Below are positions 1 through 11,069 of a stretch of 64,000 bases of DNA, piece by piece. Source of the DNA: Selaginella tamariscina (Eukaryota > Streptophyta > Lycopodiopsida > Selaginellales > Selaginellaceae). Where the stretch lies: NCBI GenBank assembly GCA_003024785.1, contig PUQB01000222.1:708161-772160 (forward strand). Direction: 5' to 3'. How positions within the stretch are numbered: the first letter of the stretch is position 1; every line of letters starts with the position of its first letter. Made by a program: the position numbers and the translations under genes. The notes beneath the pieces were generated by a model, which was not told the origin of the DNA, made no database searches, and saw only the letters and a list, made by a program, of their open reading frames with translations.

Positions 1-654
1 ATGTATATTATACATATGTACATGCATATTTTATACACACAAACAAGTACATATACATTTCATATACATGTATACACATGCATATAGTAAGCAGTAACTA
101 TGAGATTGTGTGGTTATATCAAGATTTATACGTGTAAAACTTTTAGCTCTTAAAGTGATGTGTGTGTGTAAAAACCTTCATGACATTCGTCGTATAGTTA
201 TGTTTCTTTGTCATATGTATAAAGTTGTCTCTGTTACACAGATAACATACCTGTAATATGATATCCGCTATTTTATATCTATATCTACATGAACATCAAT
301 TAGTGTATATAATATAGGATACTAGTACGTATGCATATATATTATTGTAATTAGGACTTAAATTGTATATCTGTGTGCGCACTAAATAAGATGTTTATAA
401 GATATTTGTTAAGATAACCTAAATACTTTATAAGATATAACTGGTTTATCTATGTGCGTACTAAATTTGTAAGGTAAAACCACACAACTTCCCCTATGCT
501 CTCTCTCTAACACATCCTTCAAGATATCCATGGAGCACTAGTAAAGGATTTTGCCAATGATGTAAAAGTTTCTTGATCGCACACGCACACGCACGCACAC
601 GCACACGCACACGCACACGCACACGCACACGCACACACACACACAACACACCAC

Positions 655-687
<33 letters not shown>

Positions 688-716
688 GAGGAGAGAGAGA
701 GAGAGAGAGAGAAGAT

Positions 717-766
<50 letters not shown>

Positions 767-899
767 CATCTACTCTGTGTAAAATATACTTCTATGGTAT
801 ACTGTTGTGTGTGTGTGCATCTGTAATACATGGGCACTCACTCATTAATACATACATAACGCTTGGAAAAACACACCAGACACGCACCCACCCACCCAC
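1..899. other. AT-rich intergenic DNA with compound microsatellite
   Basis: No gene is visible. Bases 1-480 are plain AT-rich sequence. About 577-770 is a compound microsatellite: a (CACACG)/(CA)n tract, then (TA)n near 655-690, then (GA)n near 690-770. Long reading frames on the minus strand here are made only of low-complexity Ser-Leu, Tyr-Ile and Cys-Val repeats and are not genes. Confidence 0.8.
577..770. repeat. Compound (CA/CG)n-(TA)n-(GA)n microsatellite
   Basis: Three adjoining simple-repeat blocks lie back to back: alternating CACACG/CACA units, then TA dinucleotides, then GA dinucleotides with small interruptions. The block sits about 150 bases upstream of the Myb-type exon. Confidence 0.9.
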
Positions 900-1505
900 A
901 TGTGCGTTTATATGCAGTGGGAGGAGGAGGACGATATAGAAATGAGCCCTTCAGACTCGAAACGTATAAATTTGCCGAGTACAAGTACAAAGAAGGTATC
1001 GCCTTTGCAGAAGGCAGACACGCATAAATCTGCATTACACAGAAGGAAATTCAAGAGATGGACAACTGCAGAAGAGGATGCGCTTCGTAAAGGCGTAGAA
1101 CAGTAAGTATTCTAATCAAATATTATTAAAGTGATAATGATATCTAAAATAAGTATAATATATAATATATATATATATAATATTTATATATATATAATAT
1201 ATTACAGAGTATTATACTGCTCTAGCTGAGCTAGAATATATGAAGTGAAGTTATATAATTAGAGAGGGGGGATTCTTTTAATTTCACATGTCTACAGATT
1301 TGGTAAAGGCCGCTGGAAAGCGATATTACAAAGCAACTTGGACGTGTTTGAGAATCGAACAGGGGTATATATTATGTATGACTATACATACACATATATT
1401 TCGTGCCTGTGAGGTTAATATTTATATATTATTGTTTTGTAGGTTGATTTGAAGGATAAGTGGAGAAACATTGAAAAAGCTGAAGGGATCAAACGAGAGA
1501 GCTAA
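900..1505 (+). CDS. Telobox-type Myb/SANT protein (TRF-like), C-terminal exons
   Basis: Three exons join in frame: up to 1102, 1298-1364, and 1443-1505 ending in TAA. Introns are 1103-1297 and 1365-1442, both GT-AG. The joined product carries one Myb/SANT repeat with the tryptophans spaced as expected (KRWTTAEEDAL, GKGRWKAI, DKWRNIEKA). The motif VDLKDKWRN is the hallmark of telobox-type Myb domains, which bind double-stranded telomeric repeats in TRF and plant TRF-like proteins. The Myb repeat is at the extreme C-terminus, as in that family. The first exon may begin at a methionine at 900 or, perhaps more likely, at a splice acceptor after the AG at 916-917; in that case upstream exons lie outside the window. 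Telomere binding is inferred from the family. Confidence 0.7.
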
Positions 1506-2114
1506 GTCTGTATACATATACATCTCTTACACATTTCTGTTTTACTTGTTTTATTTGTAACATAATCTTTTCATTCCCACTCTTATTCACACAGACACAC
1601 GCACGCACAACACATGCACGCATGTACGAAGTTGCTTTAGTACACCTCACAACGTGTGGGCTTGGAAGAACTATAAAGTTTTATGTGTGGACTGTGATGT
1701 AATTATATCAATCTAGTATGTCCTTCATTGTTTATATGCTCATCTCTCTCTGTCTCTCACACACGCACACATGCACACGAAAATGGAATTCCCATATATC
1801 AGGTCTGGTGCGTGGATGGGTGTGCGTATTTACATGGTCTTAGAAAGCAAGGGTATGTTCATAAGGTTAAGATATATTCTTACTTCTATGAATTTTAACA
1901 ATAATATTTGCATAAGTTCTAATTATACTAAATTTGAATATAATAGATTAGATGGTGCATAATAATAAATAACAAACATACAATTTACTTTACTTTTAAC
2001 TGATCTGGTACAGAGAAGTAGCTAGCGGTGAGATTTAAACTCTTAATAAAACACTACGAATCTATAAGGAAGCTTCAAAACTTCCTTGAGCCTCAGGTAA
2101 TCTAATCAGCTTAG

Positions 2115-2151
<37 letters not shown>

Positions 2152-2203
2152 ATTAAGAATTATATAAATTACTCATTAACTTGAATTTAATTTTTAAATG
2201 CAG

Positions 2204-2743
2204 GTAGGACATGGTGTGGCCAAAGGGTTTTCTACTATATGAGAGGAGCTGGGACTCGGCAAGAATATGTCTTGGTATCACTTCCGTGTTCACTTTTAAT
2301 ACCCGTGCCGGATATTCTTCCAGATCATGTAGCTTCTTAGTTGCGTGTGAGGTGTGCGTGCGTTGTGTGTGTGTGCGTGTATACACATACACATACGCAT
2401 ACATACATACTATATATGTTGTGTTTTATATTTTAATTCAGTTTACGGACTGCTTGAAAAACTGGATATTCCACGAGGTGAGTATGTTTTACAGACAGCT
2501 GCTGCTTCCGTCTTGGGAGGATGTTTATCCAGCTTGCTCAACATAAAGAATCAAGGTAAGCCACTGTGCGTGCGTGCCTGCGTGTGTGTAACACATACGT
2601 TTTCACACACAATATAATGAGGATTTTTGATAGACAAAGAACTAGGAGCAGACATTGTATTAAATACTGAGCAAGTTAAAAAGGCTACAAATGGGAAGCT
2701 AGCATATGCCGCAGTTGATTGTGTTGGAGGAGAATTAACCATG
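2204..2743 (+). pseudogene. MDR-superfamily quinone/enoyl reductase fragment
   Basis: Three blocks resemble a zinc-independent medium-chain dehydrogenase/reductase. 2204 to about 2338 reads GTRQEYVLVS and IPVPDILPDHVAS, like the segment before the cofactor domain. 2442-2555 reads YGLLEKLDIPRGEYVLQTAA, the start of the Rossmann fold. 2634-2743 reads LGADIVLNTEQ and AAVDCVGGELTM. The last two join in phase across a GT-AG intron (2556-2633). The first block runs into a TAG right after DHVAS, and no donor restores the expected frame into the second. I could find neither a start nor the remaining C-terminal exons after 2743, where the sequence becomes (GT)n and (GA)n. NADPH-dependent reduction is typical of the family, but this copy looks broken. 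Confidence 0.6.
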
Positions 2744-2744
2744 G

Positions 2745-2760
2745 TATCGTGTGTGTGTGT

Positions 2761-2792
<32 letters not shown>

Positions 2793-3250
2793 GGAGGGAG
2801 GAAGGGAGAGAGGGAGACTTATTCATTGATAAATACATGTATAAAATAATAGATTTAAATAATATGATTGTAGAAATTGGTTTTAAAAATATGATACTTT
2901 TACTTGTAGAAAGGGACTCTGCTCTCTCTCTCTCTCTCTCTCTCTATAGTTATTATATGCATGTGTATCGTATATTTACCATTTGTTACTGAATGTTTAT
3001 ACTTATTATTTAATTCATAATCTCAAATGTGTAAACTAAATAAAAGTTTAAAGTGATATTCCTTTACAAACATATTTTATAAAATTATATATATATAATG
3101 GTTTTATAAACTCTCAACGGCTCAGATTTCTTGTAATAAGTATTATACTAGTTACGCACATTATACTAGAGTATAAGACTTATTAAATTACGTTACCATT
3201 ATTATAATATATAAAATGTATGGTATTTAAATATAATATTGACACGTTAC
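2745..3250. other. AT-rich spacer with (GT)n, (GA)n and (CT)n tracts
   Basis: This holds a (GT)n-(GA)n block at about 2748-2800, a (CT)n block at about 2920-2946, and plain AT-rich DNA up to the phosphatase gene. No exon is recognisable. Confidence 0.7.
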
Positions 3251-3304
3251 GTTTAGGGCAGGATTCTTTGAAGGGCAAGGGACAGGGAAGGAAGCGAGGC
3301 GCTC

Positions 3305-4254
3305 ATGGGGATCTCTTTGGCGATAAGCATAGCGGCAGCTGCGATCTTCCTCACATATGCAGTGTTGCGTAACACAATCCATGGTCTATTCCTCATTCCA
3401 CTTATCCACGCATCCGCAATCGGCTTCACAGTCGCGTTGTTTTCCCATCCCGTGATAAACATCCCATGGATTTTCCAAAAATCCCCATCGGGATCGTACC
3501 CTCTGTGGAGCTACATCCTGTTCTATCCGTATTTGATCGGCGCTCAACTGTATGTCCGGCTCAAGCGCTCCATTCTTGCCTCGGACTCGTCTGAATCGAC
3601 TGCCTACTCTGAGATCTGTGATGGGTTGTTCGTAGGTGGATGGCCTTGTGAGGAAGATCATTTACCTCCCGGACGGCCTGCCATTGTGGATTGTACTAAC
3701 GAGCTCCCAAGGCACGCATTGTGTGTGTGTGTGTGTGTGTGTGTGGTGTATGCTTACATTAATTGTGTCATAAGTACATTTGTGTATATTTACATTTACA
3801 TTGAACGACATATATAATTTACTTATATATAAGCACTCTCGACATTCAGATTGATACATCGCGTTATGCAATAAACCATTTTTAGATGTATGTGTATCGA
3901 GATATGTACGTACATAATTATATTTTAACTTTTGTACCATATATTTGGTTTGCATTGTGTATAAAAATCCAACTCATGTAACACGTGTGTCTCTGTGCTT
4001 GCGTATGAAGATATTATATTTACACAACGTAATGTTTTACGTATGTATACATGTGTATGAATATCCATATACATAATCATCTCTATATGTACATAGTATC
4101 GGTCTAGCACCTAAATATATGTATGTTTTTATATATGTAAACATACAAATCTAAATATGCGTGTGTATGTGTTGATCGTACATGTTTGTCACGCTTACAG
4201 TTATACATATCAATGCTGTGTGTATATACACTACTCGGTTAGCAATTATCACTT

Positions 4255-4286
<32 letters not shown>

Positions 4287-5108
4287 CTTATAGTTTTACA
4301 AAAATAGGTAATTAAGGTCGTTTTAATTTTTCTTTGTACTAGAATGGTGGGATTGGAGCTGCCATATCTGTGCATACCTGCCTGGGATACAAGGGCTCCT
4401 ACTCCGGATAGTATTGAGCTTGCTGTTCGATGGGCTATGAAGAAACGTGCACTTAATCATCCCATTTTCATCCACTGTGCTAAAGGTTAGCAATAGTGAC
4501 ACCCATATCACAATACATTAGCAATTCCAATTATTTTTTGATGTCAACCGATGTATGTGCCTGTATGTTTTATGTGCTTAAATAACGTTTGTAATGCAGG
4601 CCATGGACGCAGTGTAGCAGTCATGTGTGCTTTGTTGGTGGCTTTGGGCGTGGTTTCAGATTGGAGAGACGGAGAGATTCTCATCAAGAGGCACCGTTCA
4701 CATATCCGGCTGAATTCAGCCCAGAAGAAAAGCCTTTTAGAGTGGCGTAAGTCGTGTCTGTGTGTGCACGCATGCGTGCGTGTGGGTATGCATCCGTGTG
4801 TATGTGTACATTATCAGTCCTAAATGGTGTGTATTTGTCCGTATGTATGTATGTGTATAATATGACTCTGGGTTTGTGTGTGTATGCATGTGTCTATATA
4901 TATGCTCATGGCCATATACATGCATGCATGTGTGTGTGTGTGTGTGTGTGTGTGTATGCATATGTTTCATACTCTATGCCATGGGCAGATAGATGCATGC
5001 ACACATGAACAAAACATACATACTTGCGCGTACATAAGTATATACATACGATTAATCATGGAATTTGTTTTATTTGCAGAACTACGTCGTTCACAATCTG
5101 TACAGTGA
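3305..5108 (+). CDS. Membrane-anchored dual-specificity protein phosphatase
   Basis: Four exons join cleanly: 3305-3720, 4343-4485, 4600-4746 and 5080-5108, all with GT-AG introns, giving 244 residues. The catalytic signature HCAKGHGRS spans exons 2 and 3 and matches HCx5R, the cysteine-phosphatase P-loop (nucleophile Cys, phosphate-binding Arg). The upstream stretch PAWDTRAPTP supplies the likely general-acid Asp. The N-terminal 100 residues are hydrophobic with several probable membrane helices (around residues 5-25, 28-50 and 70-90), and the catalytic domain follows. This layout fits an uncharacterised plant family of membrane-bound dual-specificity phosphatases. The substrate may be a phosphoprotein or a phosphoinositide; the sequence does not decide. 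Intron 1 starts directly with a (GT)n run. The last codons could extend if the GTGAGT at the end of exon 4 is used as a donor. Confidence 0.85.
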
Positions 5109-5477
5109 GTTTAACATTCTTAGAACACCTTTCGACTTTTATATAATATAACTAATAACATTGTGTGAACATATGTGTGGTAAACTGTCTTTACGTGTAA
5201 GTTTTAATGTGTGCGTATGTAAGTAGTATATATCTTTATGCATGGTATTTCCAGCTATGTACATGACTTCTCTATAAACTCTCATAGGATCGAATATAAA
5301 CATCTATGTCGCTCTCCTGCTCTGGTGAAACTTGTTTACTTCTGTGAATATAGTACTGTATATGGACATATGGAACACAGCCAAATGCTTGCATATATGT
5401 GTGCGTGTGCTTGTGTGTTTAATTTATATACCACTCATAACGTTTCCGTTAGTCTCACAACAACACTTAGCATTTAT
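5109..5477. other. Intergenic spacer
   Basis: AT-rich DNA between the phosphatase gene and the duplicated block. I see no supported gene, only short open frames without recognisable content. Confidence 0.6.
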
Positions 5478-5636
5478 TTAAATTATGCATTACTTGAAAG
5501 AAAATGCTTTACCATTTATATTTTAATATAGTTATAATATTAAAAAATTGTCTTTCTTAATATTTTCTGTATATTATCTAATAAATGTTAAATTATGAAA
5601 AAAATTAAAACTGCATTGAACTTTAAAATAAGAATA
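5478..5636. repeat. Segmental duplication flank (copy A side)
   Basis: This segment aligns closely with 26107-26283, including the shared string ATGCATTACTTGAAA and the long TTAAAAAATTG and AAAAAAATTAAAACTGCATT blocks. It is the downstream flank of the NTPase gene, so the two gene copies arose by segmental duplication that included flanking DNA and not by retrocopying. Confidence 0.85.
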
Positions 5637-5689
5637 GGAATCAGAGGACTCGCAGTATTCCACCCGGCCCACACAGAGTAGTGGCCATG

Positions 5690-7725
5690 CAGCAGATGAA
5701 ACAAAGGAGCAGGTGCTCCCAGTGATCTTTGCCCTGTCGAGCATGATGAACCGGTTGAAGCATACAAGACCTTCAGTTTGCATCTTTAAGCCCCGCACAA
5801 CTTGGTGAGAAAATCACCGATTTTGACGGGGTGGCTGTACGTGTTGTAGAACTTTGTGCTCGGCTGGTCACTGCAACAGGCATGCATGGCCAAGACCATG
5901 ATCAGGCGCCCGACTATCTCGCCTCTCGGCCCCTCTATAACAAAGGCCTGCTTGAAAACCCTCTCAGCCACCTCCAGCACTGCGCTGAGATTGGATCGCA
6001 AGATTTTGGCAGCGGCCTCACCCAATATTGGCTCCAACGCATCGGCCGAGAAAACTCGATCACGCTCTTCAGCAATATAACTGACCGTCCGCATGTGCAA
6101 AGCTACCATATCTTTGGCTAAGTTTGACCAGGTTCCACCCCGAGAATGGCCATACCCATGGGCTCTGTCATGTTCTTTCGTGATACTTGTGCCGACGGGA
6201 TCCCGCCCAGGAGTTTCTGCATGGCAAACGTAAGGGCCGCCTGCAAGTCAGTCTCTTCCAAAGCAGACTTCCACAGAGGCCGACCCCACTTAAAAAGCTC
6301 CTTCGACACAACTTCCGAGGGGATGGTCGGATCGACTGCCTCTTTCAGGTGCAAAGACATCAGCCGCAGAAGCTCTTTACCGCGGCCCTGCAGAATGCCC
6401 ACCAGGCTGATCGGCTGGAAAAACTTTGTCTCGGCAGCCGTTGCACATGCGCTGGGATCGTGAAACACCAGGCCAAGCTTTCCTGCAGTGTCTGCCACCA
6501 CTCCGAAAAATCCACTCGATACAGGAGAAGAACCGCCGAATGAGCCTTGTACCTCTCCAAAGAGTGATGCGGCCTCGTCCAGGCAAATCACAATCTTCAT
6601 CCTCTCCAACGAGACATCTTTGGAGCTGGTCTTCTTCAACTTCTTCTTCAACAAATTGCAGAAGACAACTTTGGTCTCCACGCCCTCAACAAGGGAGAAT
6701 CCCATTGCTCTCCCGGGCCAGGATTCGGAAGAGTCACTTCCTTATAAACCTCCTCCAGGAGTTGGTGATAACTGGAACAGACAAGCACAAAAATCATTCA
6801 CAAGCACAAGCACAAGATAGAAAGGAAAACGTACCACTGCTCCACTTGTGTCTTATGTTCTTTGACCTTCTCCTTGGCCTTGTTTGGCCTTGTCCTTGGC
6901 CCACCCACTCCTCCATCTGCATTGCCAGCCACTCCTCGGAACTTGGAGCTCCAAAAGCATGGCGAAAACCCATGCCGCTACACAGCGTGGGTCGTTGGCG
7001 TCCGTCAATGCGTCGGCTACTGGGAAGCCCTGAACTCCCCTCTTCGAGGAAGGAGACGTAAACCACGTGAACTCCCTTGGTAGATAGCTGACATATTGTT
7101 CTCGACTTCCCCCACCCAGAGCTCTGTATCATGGCGGTCCAGGCTGCATAATATGCAGCCTCGGTGGACCATAACACAGCCCTCGAGCACCTCGTGAACG
7201 TAGTCGACTACTTTGAAATCGAAAGGATCCTCGTAAGGACGAATCCACCCGCGCTTGAGCACAAGTTTTACACCTGGAGGTTCCTGTGTACTCGAGCTCG
7301 TCTGCCGTCCAGATCAAGCTGTCCCATTTCGTGTATGGCATTAAACATCGGTAGAGGAGCACCATGTCGGGCCAGGTGAGGCAGCCAATCCGCCAGGGCT
7401 ATACGCAGGACGAGCGCTAGGGCCCTCCTTGCTGTACTCGCTCACTCGCTGCAGACTATCAAACAGGCGCTTGTCAAAACCTGAGAGAAACAGCAAGCAA
7501 GTTCGAGACCATCGGATTCCTGCCGGAGAGTACATTTATGTTTGCGGTATGATTCAAGGCAAATCATACCGCAAACATAAATGTAATCTCTGACAGGAAT
7601 CCATACAAGTTTTCCCATCGAATCCTGAAGAGTACTGCTACCAAATTCGCGCTTGAGATCCTCCGTCAAATGGTAGCTGCATCGCAGAGGGGCGGCGCAA
7701 GATTCACCACCTCCACCATAGCTAA
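5690..7725 (-). pseudogene. P-loop NTPase, copy A (deleted and frame-broken)
   Basis: A near-identical but shorter relative of the gene at 26524-29272. Reading leftward it starts at an ATG at about 7719, whose frame closes at once. Later come the Walker A stretch IQSSGWGKSR (about 7130-7100) and the Walker B stretch KIVICLDEAASLF (about 6600-6560). The long alpha-helical middle (LLRLMSLHLKEAVDP) and the block ending VLAMHACCSDQPS near 5870 follow. The C-terminal 0.78 kb present in copy B is missing: copy A jumps from the flank at 5636 through about 55 unrelated bases to sequence matching B at about 27070. It keeps an open YHQLLEEVYKEVTLP stretch where copy B has lost a G, so the copies carry different lesions. 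Confidence 0.75.
7514..7602. repeat. Foldback inverted repeat inside copy A
   Basis: Two 41-base arms (7514-7554 and 7562-7602) are reverse complements with a few mismatches at the outer end and a perfect inner 24 bases, around a 7-base loop CAAGGCA. Copy B has only one arm at the matching place, so the second arm was added in copy A, replacing about 16 bases. Confidence 0.9.
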
Positions 7726-7796
7726 AAACCCTAATTTCAAGGCCTAATACAATTATCTGATATCAAAATAAAAATCAAATTAAATTATACAGAAAT

Positions 7797-7966
7797 GTTC
7801 CATGGTATATACGCACTATATATGCCCACATAGACTCTGTCGTGACCAGGCACACTAATATGGGTGTCAGGTTTTACATAGCATCAGGCACACTAATTTT
7901 GGCACATAACTGCTTTGTATAAGATAGACTTAATCGAATTATATTTGGTATTCACGTCTCTCATTG
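7797..7966 (+). repeat. Ty3/gypsy 5' LTR (partial)
   Basis: This matches 12070-12264 over most of its length, with shared blocks GCCACATAGACT, GGCGCACTAAT-like repeats and CATATTTGGTATTCAC, ending in CTCTCA. It is shorter than the downstream LTR and its outer end is eroded. The bases after it (TTGGTAGTGATG) are only a poor match to the initiator-Met tRNA primer site. Confidence 0.75.
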
Positions 7967-8069
7967 GTAGTGATGTTGGGTATACTTTTTTGTGTCCTCT
8001 CTACTTTGTTGTTATTGTTCATTTGTTTCAAGCGTGATGGCAAATGAAGAAAGGTGGCTGCAGTTGTTG

Positions 8070-8900
8070 GATGCGTTGTAGTTAAGCATGGCAAATCAAA
8101 CCACTCTCCTACGGGAAATTCATTACGGTATGCAGCAAATGCCAGTATGTAGCAGAGTGCCAATTAGCACCTCGAATCCACATGTTCATCCAAAGTTCTT
8201 CAAAGGGAGGTTGGAGTGAATGTGTACCATTGGTGGGAATACTTTTAAGGGATTGATAATTATTATGGATGGTCTGAATCCCAGCGATTATGAGAGTTCC
8301 TAACGTTTTTGCAAGAACTTGCTTTGCAATGGTACAATAGTGTCCCCATTGTTGATCGACATCTTGTCCCAATGATTCAAGCAAGCTTTTAGTAAGCTTG
8401 AGGATTTCGCCACGGCTTTTTGCAAACTCCATGACTTGAAGCAAGTGTTAGAAGAGACCATTTAGTGATTCGGGATTAAGAACTTGGTTAATCATGCGAA
8501 TTCGAGTATGACAAAATGTGTGTGGGTGGTCTTGCTATGGCCGGTTCTTCGCCCTAACTTGGCTGGCTTGGTGGAGGTATTTGGTCCCTTGACTATGGAG
8601 GAGGCCTTGAGGATTGCATGATAATTTGAGAACTCGTTGGGAGCATCACAACATTTATGTCTTGTACCAGCACCTATTCCTAGAACTTCTTCCACATTTG
8701 ATCATGTCCCGATGGAAGTGGGTGCTATCCTAATGGAAGTGGGTGATGTCCAAATGGAGGACAAATCCTCAAGCCACAGGAGGGGCCAAGGCCAATTTAC
8801 TAGTTGGTGTGGTCGTGGTTATGGGTGCTACGAGTGCTGAGGTTGGGGACATGTTGCAAAAGCATGTGCAAATCGTAGCCGCCATTGAGACTGCAGAAGA
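8070..8900 (+). pseudogene. gypsy gag remnant with CCHC zinc knuckle
   Basis: Capsid-like text appears around 8190-8320 (VYHWWEYF, then FLQELALQWYNSV), typical of the retrotransposon gag domain. Near 8826-8867 a zinc knuckle reads C-Y-E-C, then a TGA, then GWGHVAKAC, keeping the CX2CX4HX4C spacing with one residue turned into a stop. Several other stops break the frame. Confidence 0.75.
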
Positions 8901-8936
8901 AGTTGAGATGCTTCCTCAACCGGAAAATGGAGAGTA

Positions 8937-9180
8937 GTGCATGGGGTGCCAGAGAACCCATGCACTAGGTACATTGCATCACCTCTGAAGAATTTGACTC
9001 CTGCGCATAGTCAACACTTCCCCGAAGCACCTTTGTTCTTCCATGCTTGTACGAGCATAGGGGTCCCGATTGAGTTGCCTGATGCTAAGCTTTTTATGTT
9101 TGTGTTCTCAGGCATGGTAGAAGGAACTCATGTTTTGGTCTTGGTGGACTCTGGATCTGGTATATTTTTCATCAGTTGAT
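8937..9180 (+). pseudogene. gypsy aspartic protease remnant
   Basis: An open stretch of 80 codons ends in VLVDSGSGIFFIS. It corresponds to the D(S/T)G active site of Ty3-type retroviral-like proteases, which is usually followed by a similar FIS segment. It sits between the gag zinc knuckle and the reverse transcriptase, as expected. Confidence 0.75.
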
Positions 9181-9639
9181 CAGTAGTTGAGTCCCTACAC
9201 TTGCACACAGTACCTACCGAGCAGACTTTGAAGGTAGTATTTGCTAATAAGAAGTTCTTTGCTTGATCACATCAAATTGCACACATGCTTGTGGTGTTAG
9301 GAGAATACCATCATATACTTCCGTTATGGGTGATGCCAAGCCAAGTCCATGACATCATCCTAGGTGTCAATTGGCTCTGTGCAGTCAAGGCAAGATGTGA
9401 TTTTGAGACATGCACACAATCTATCCTAGAATGCCCTCCATTGTGGGCTACAGGACATGCACTGCATGGCATGCCTAAGGAATAGCCTTCTCTAGAGCAA
9501 CGAGCCAAGGACATCAAGGACCTATTGCCAAGGTTGTAGGAGCTATGAATCCACTGTTGACTACTCAGCATCACATCCCGACTAATACAACTCACCCAAG
9601 TAGGATGGGGCTTAGGCGACATTCTTTGAAGGAGAAGAA

Positions 9640-10340
9640 TATCATGAATCGTTGTGTGAGGGAGATGCTAGATTTGAAGGTGATACGTAAGTCTCAAAGT
9701 CCACGGGTGACAGAACCACACTGAGTTCTGAAGCTGGATGGGACTATATGTTTCACTATTGACTTCCAGCCATTGAATGATGTTTTTGTTCTAGATTCAT
9801 ATCCACTACTGAGGTGGATGATTTGGTCGATGTGTTGGGAAACAACCGGTACTTCATTATCCTTGACATGACTTCCAATTATTAACAGATCCCTATGACT
9901 CCTAAAGATGCAGCAAAGACAGCATTTTGAACACCATCCGGCTTGTATGAATTTACTGTTATGCCATTTGGATTGGTTGGGGCCCCAATAACCTTCCAGC
10001 AGATGATGGACGAACTTTTGAAGGGCCTTGAAGAATTTGCATGTGCGTATATTGACGACCTTCTGATTCACTATGCTACATGGGAGGAGCACCTTTAGTA
10101 ATTAGAGTGAGTCCTATAGCGATTGGAGCAGTACGGGCTGAAGTTGAAAAAAAAAGAAGTGCAAGTTTTGGATGTACCTCCCTTAAATACCTAGGATTCA
10201 TCATCATGGCGAAGGGTGTGAAGGTGAATCCCAAGAAAACCCTGGCTATATGAGAATTTCCTGTTCCTGAGTCAGTGGTTGAGTTGCAGCATTTGCAACA
10301 TACCTGGTGAGGTTTGTTCCACAGTTCTCAGATTTGATAG
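9640..10340 (+). pseudogene. gypsy reverse transcriptase remnant
   Basis: Recognisable reverse transcriptase blocks appear in several frames: KLDGTICFTIDFQPLND, then YEFTVMPFGLVGAPITFQQ, then the catalytic YIDDLLIH at about 10048-10071. The order and spacing fit a Ty3/gypsy polymerase. In-frame stops (for example in the LDMTSNY*QIPM region) and frame changes make it non-functional. Confidence 0.85.
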
Positions 10341-10378
10341 CCCCACTATGAGGATTGTTGAAATAAGGAGTTCGGTTC

Positions 10379-10790
10379 TTGTGGTCTAAGAATTGTCAGA
10401 AGGCGTTCGAGGATGTTAAGGCGATGCTGGGATCTCCACATTTGTGGCGGTATCCAGACTTCAACAAATCCTTCATTCTTCGGACTGATGCTTTAGATGT
10501 GGGGTTGGGAGCAGATCTACTGCATGAGACTCTCAATGGACAGCGGTACCTGATCGCTTATGCAAGCTAGAGAAAAACTATTTCACCATGGACAAGGAAT
10601 GCCTGGCAATCATATGGGCCTTTCAAAAGTTTCATGCGTATTTACATGGCTTCGACACGTTATTGGAAATCGATCATGCTATAATCAACTCGATCATGAA
10701 GAGGAAATGTGACAAGACGACTTGCACGTTGGGCTTTAATTTTGCAAGGGTATCGATTTCAGGTTATTCATCGGCCATGATCTAGCATGG
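10379..10790 (+). pseudogene. gypsy RNase H remnant
   Basis: The text KNCQKAFEDVKAML and LRTDALDVGLGADL, then MDKECLAIIWAFQKF and YLHGFDTLLEIDH, matches the RNase H domain that follows gypsy reverse transcriptases. One TAG separates the two halves at about 10568. Confidence 0.85.
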
Positions 10791-11069
10791 TGGATGTGGA
10801 TGCATTATCTCGAGCTCCTATGGTGGTGGGCACTTGTGGTGTTATTGCCGGACAACCTCCCCGATCGCGTCTTTTCTAGGTGAGAAGACATCATGGAGGC
10901 TCAAAAGGCAGAGCGTGGATCAAGAGGTTGTGTGAAGTCTTGAGTGGTGATGTACCCTGCGAGGATCTTAACTTTTGTATGTATGCATGGTCATTCAGAT
11001 TGATAAATGACATGCTTGTTATTTGAGACGGTTCTAAGTGTCTTGTGGTGACACCTCTAGTTTACATTA

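Noticed and set aside
494..837. Long minus-strand open frames over the leading microsatellite
   Set aside because: They consist only of Ser-Leu, Tyr-Ile and Cys-Val dipeptide runs produced by (GA)n, (TA)n and (CA)n repeats.
3386..3661. Minus-strand open frame opposite phosphatase exon 1
   Set aside because: It is the shadow of a well-supported coding exon and has no domain of its own.
6146..7061. Plus-strand open frames across NTPase copy A (and 27477-28533 across copy B)
   Set aside because: They lie opposite the Walker A/B-bearing minus-strand frame, are Arg/Ser/Pro-rich as expected for antisense, and show no domain.
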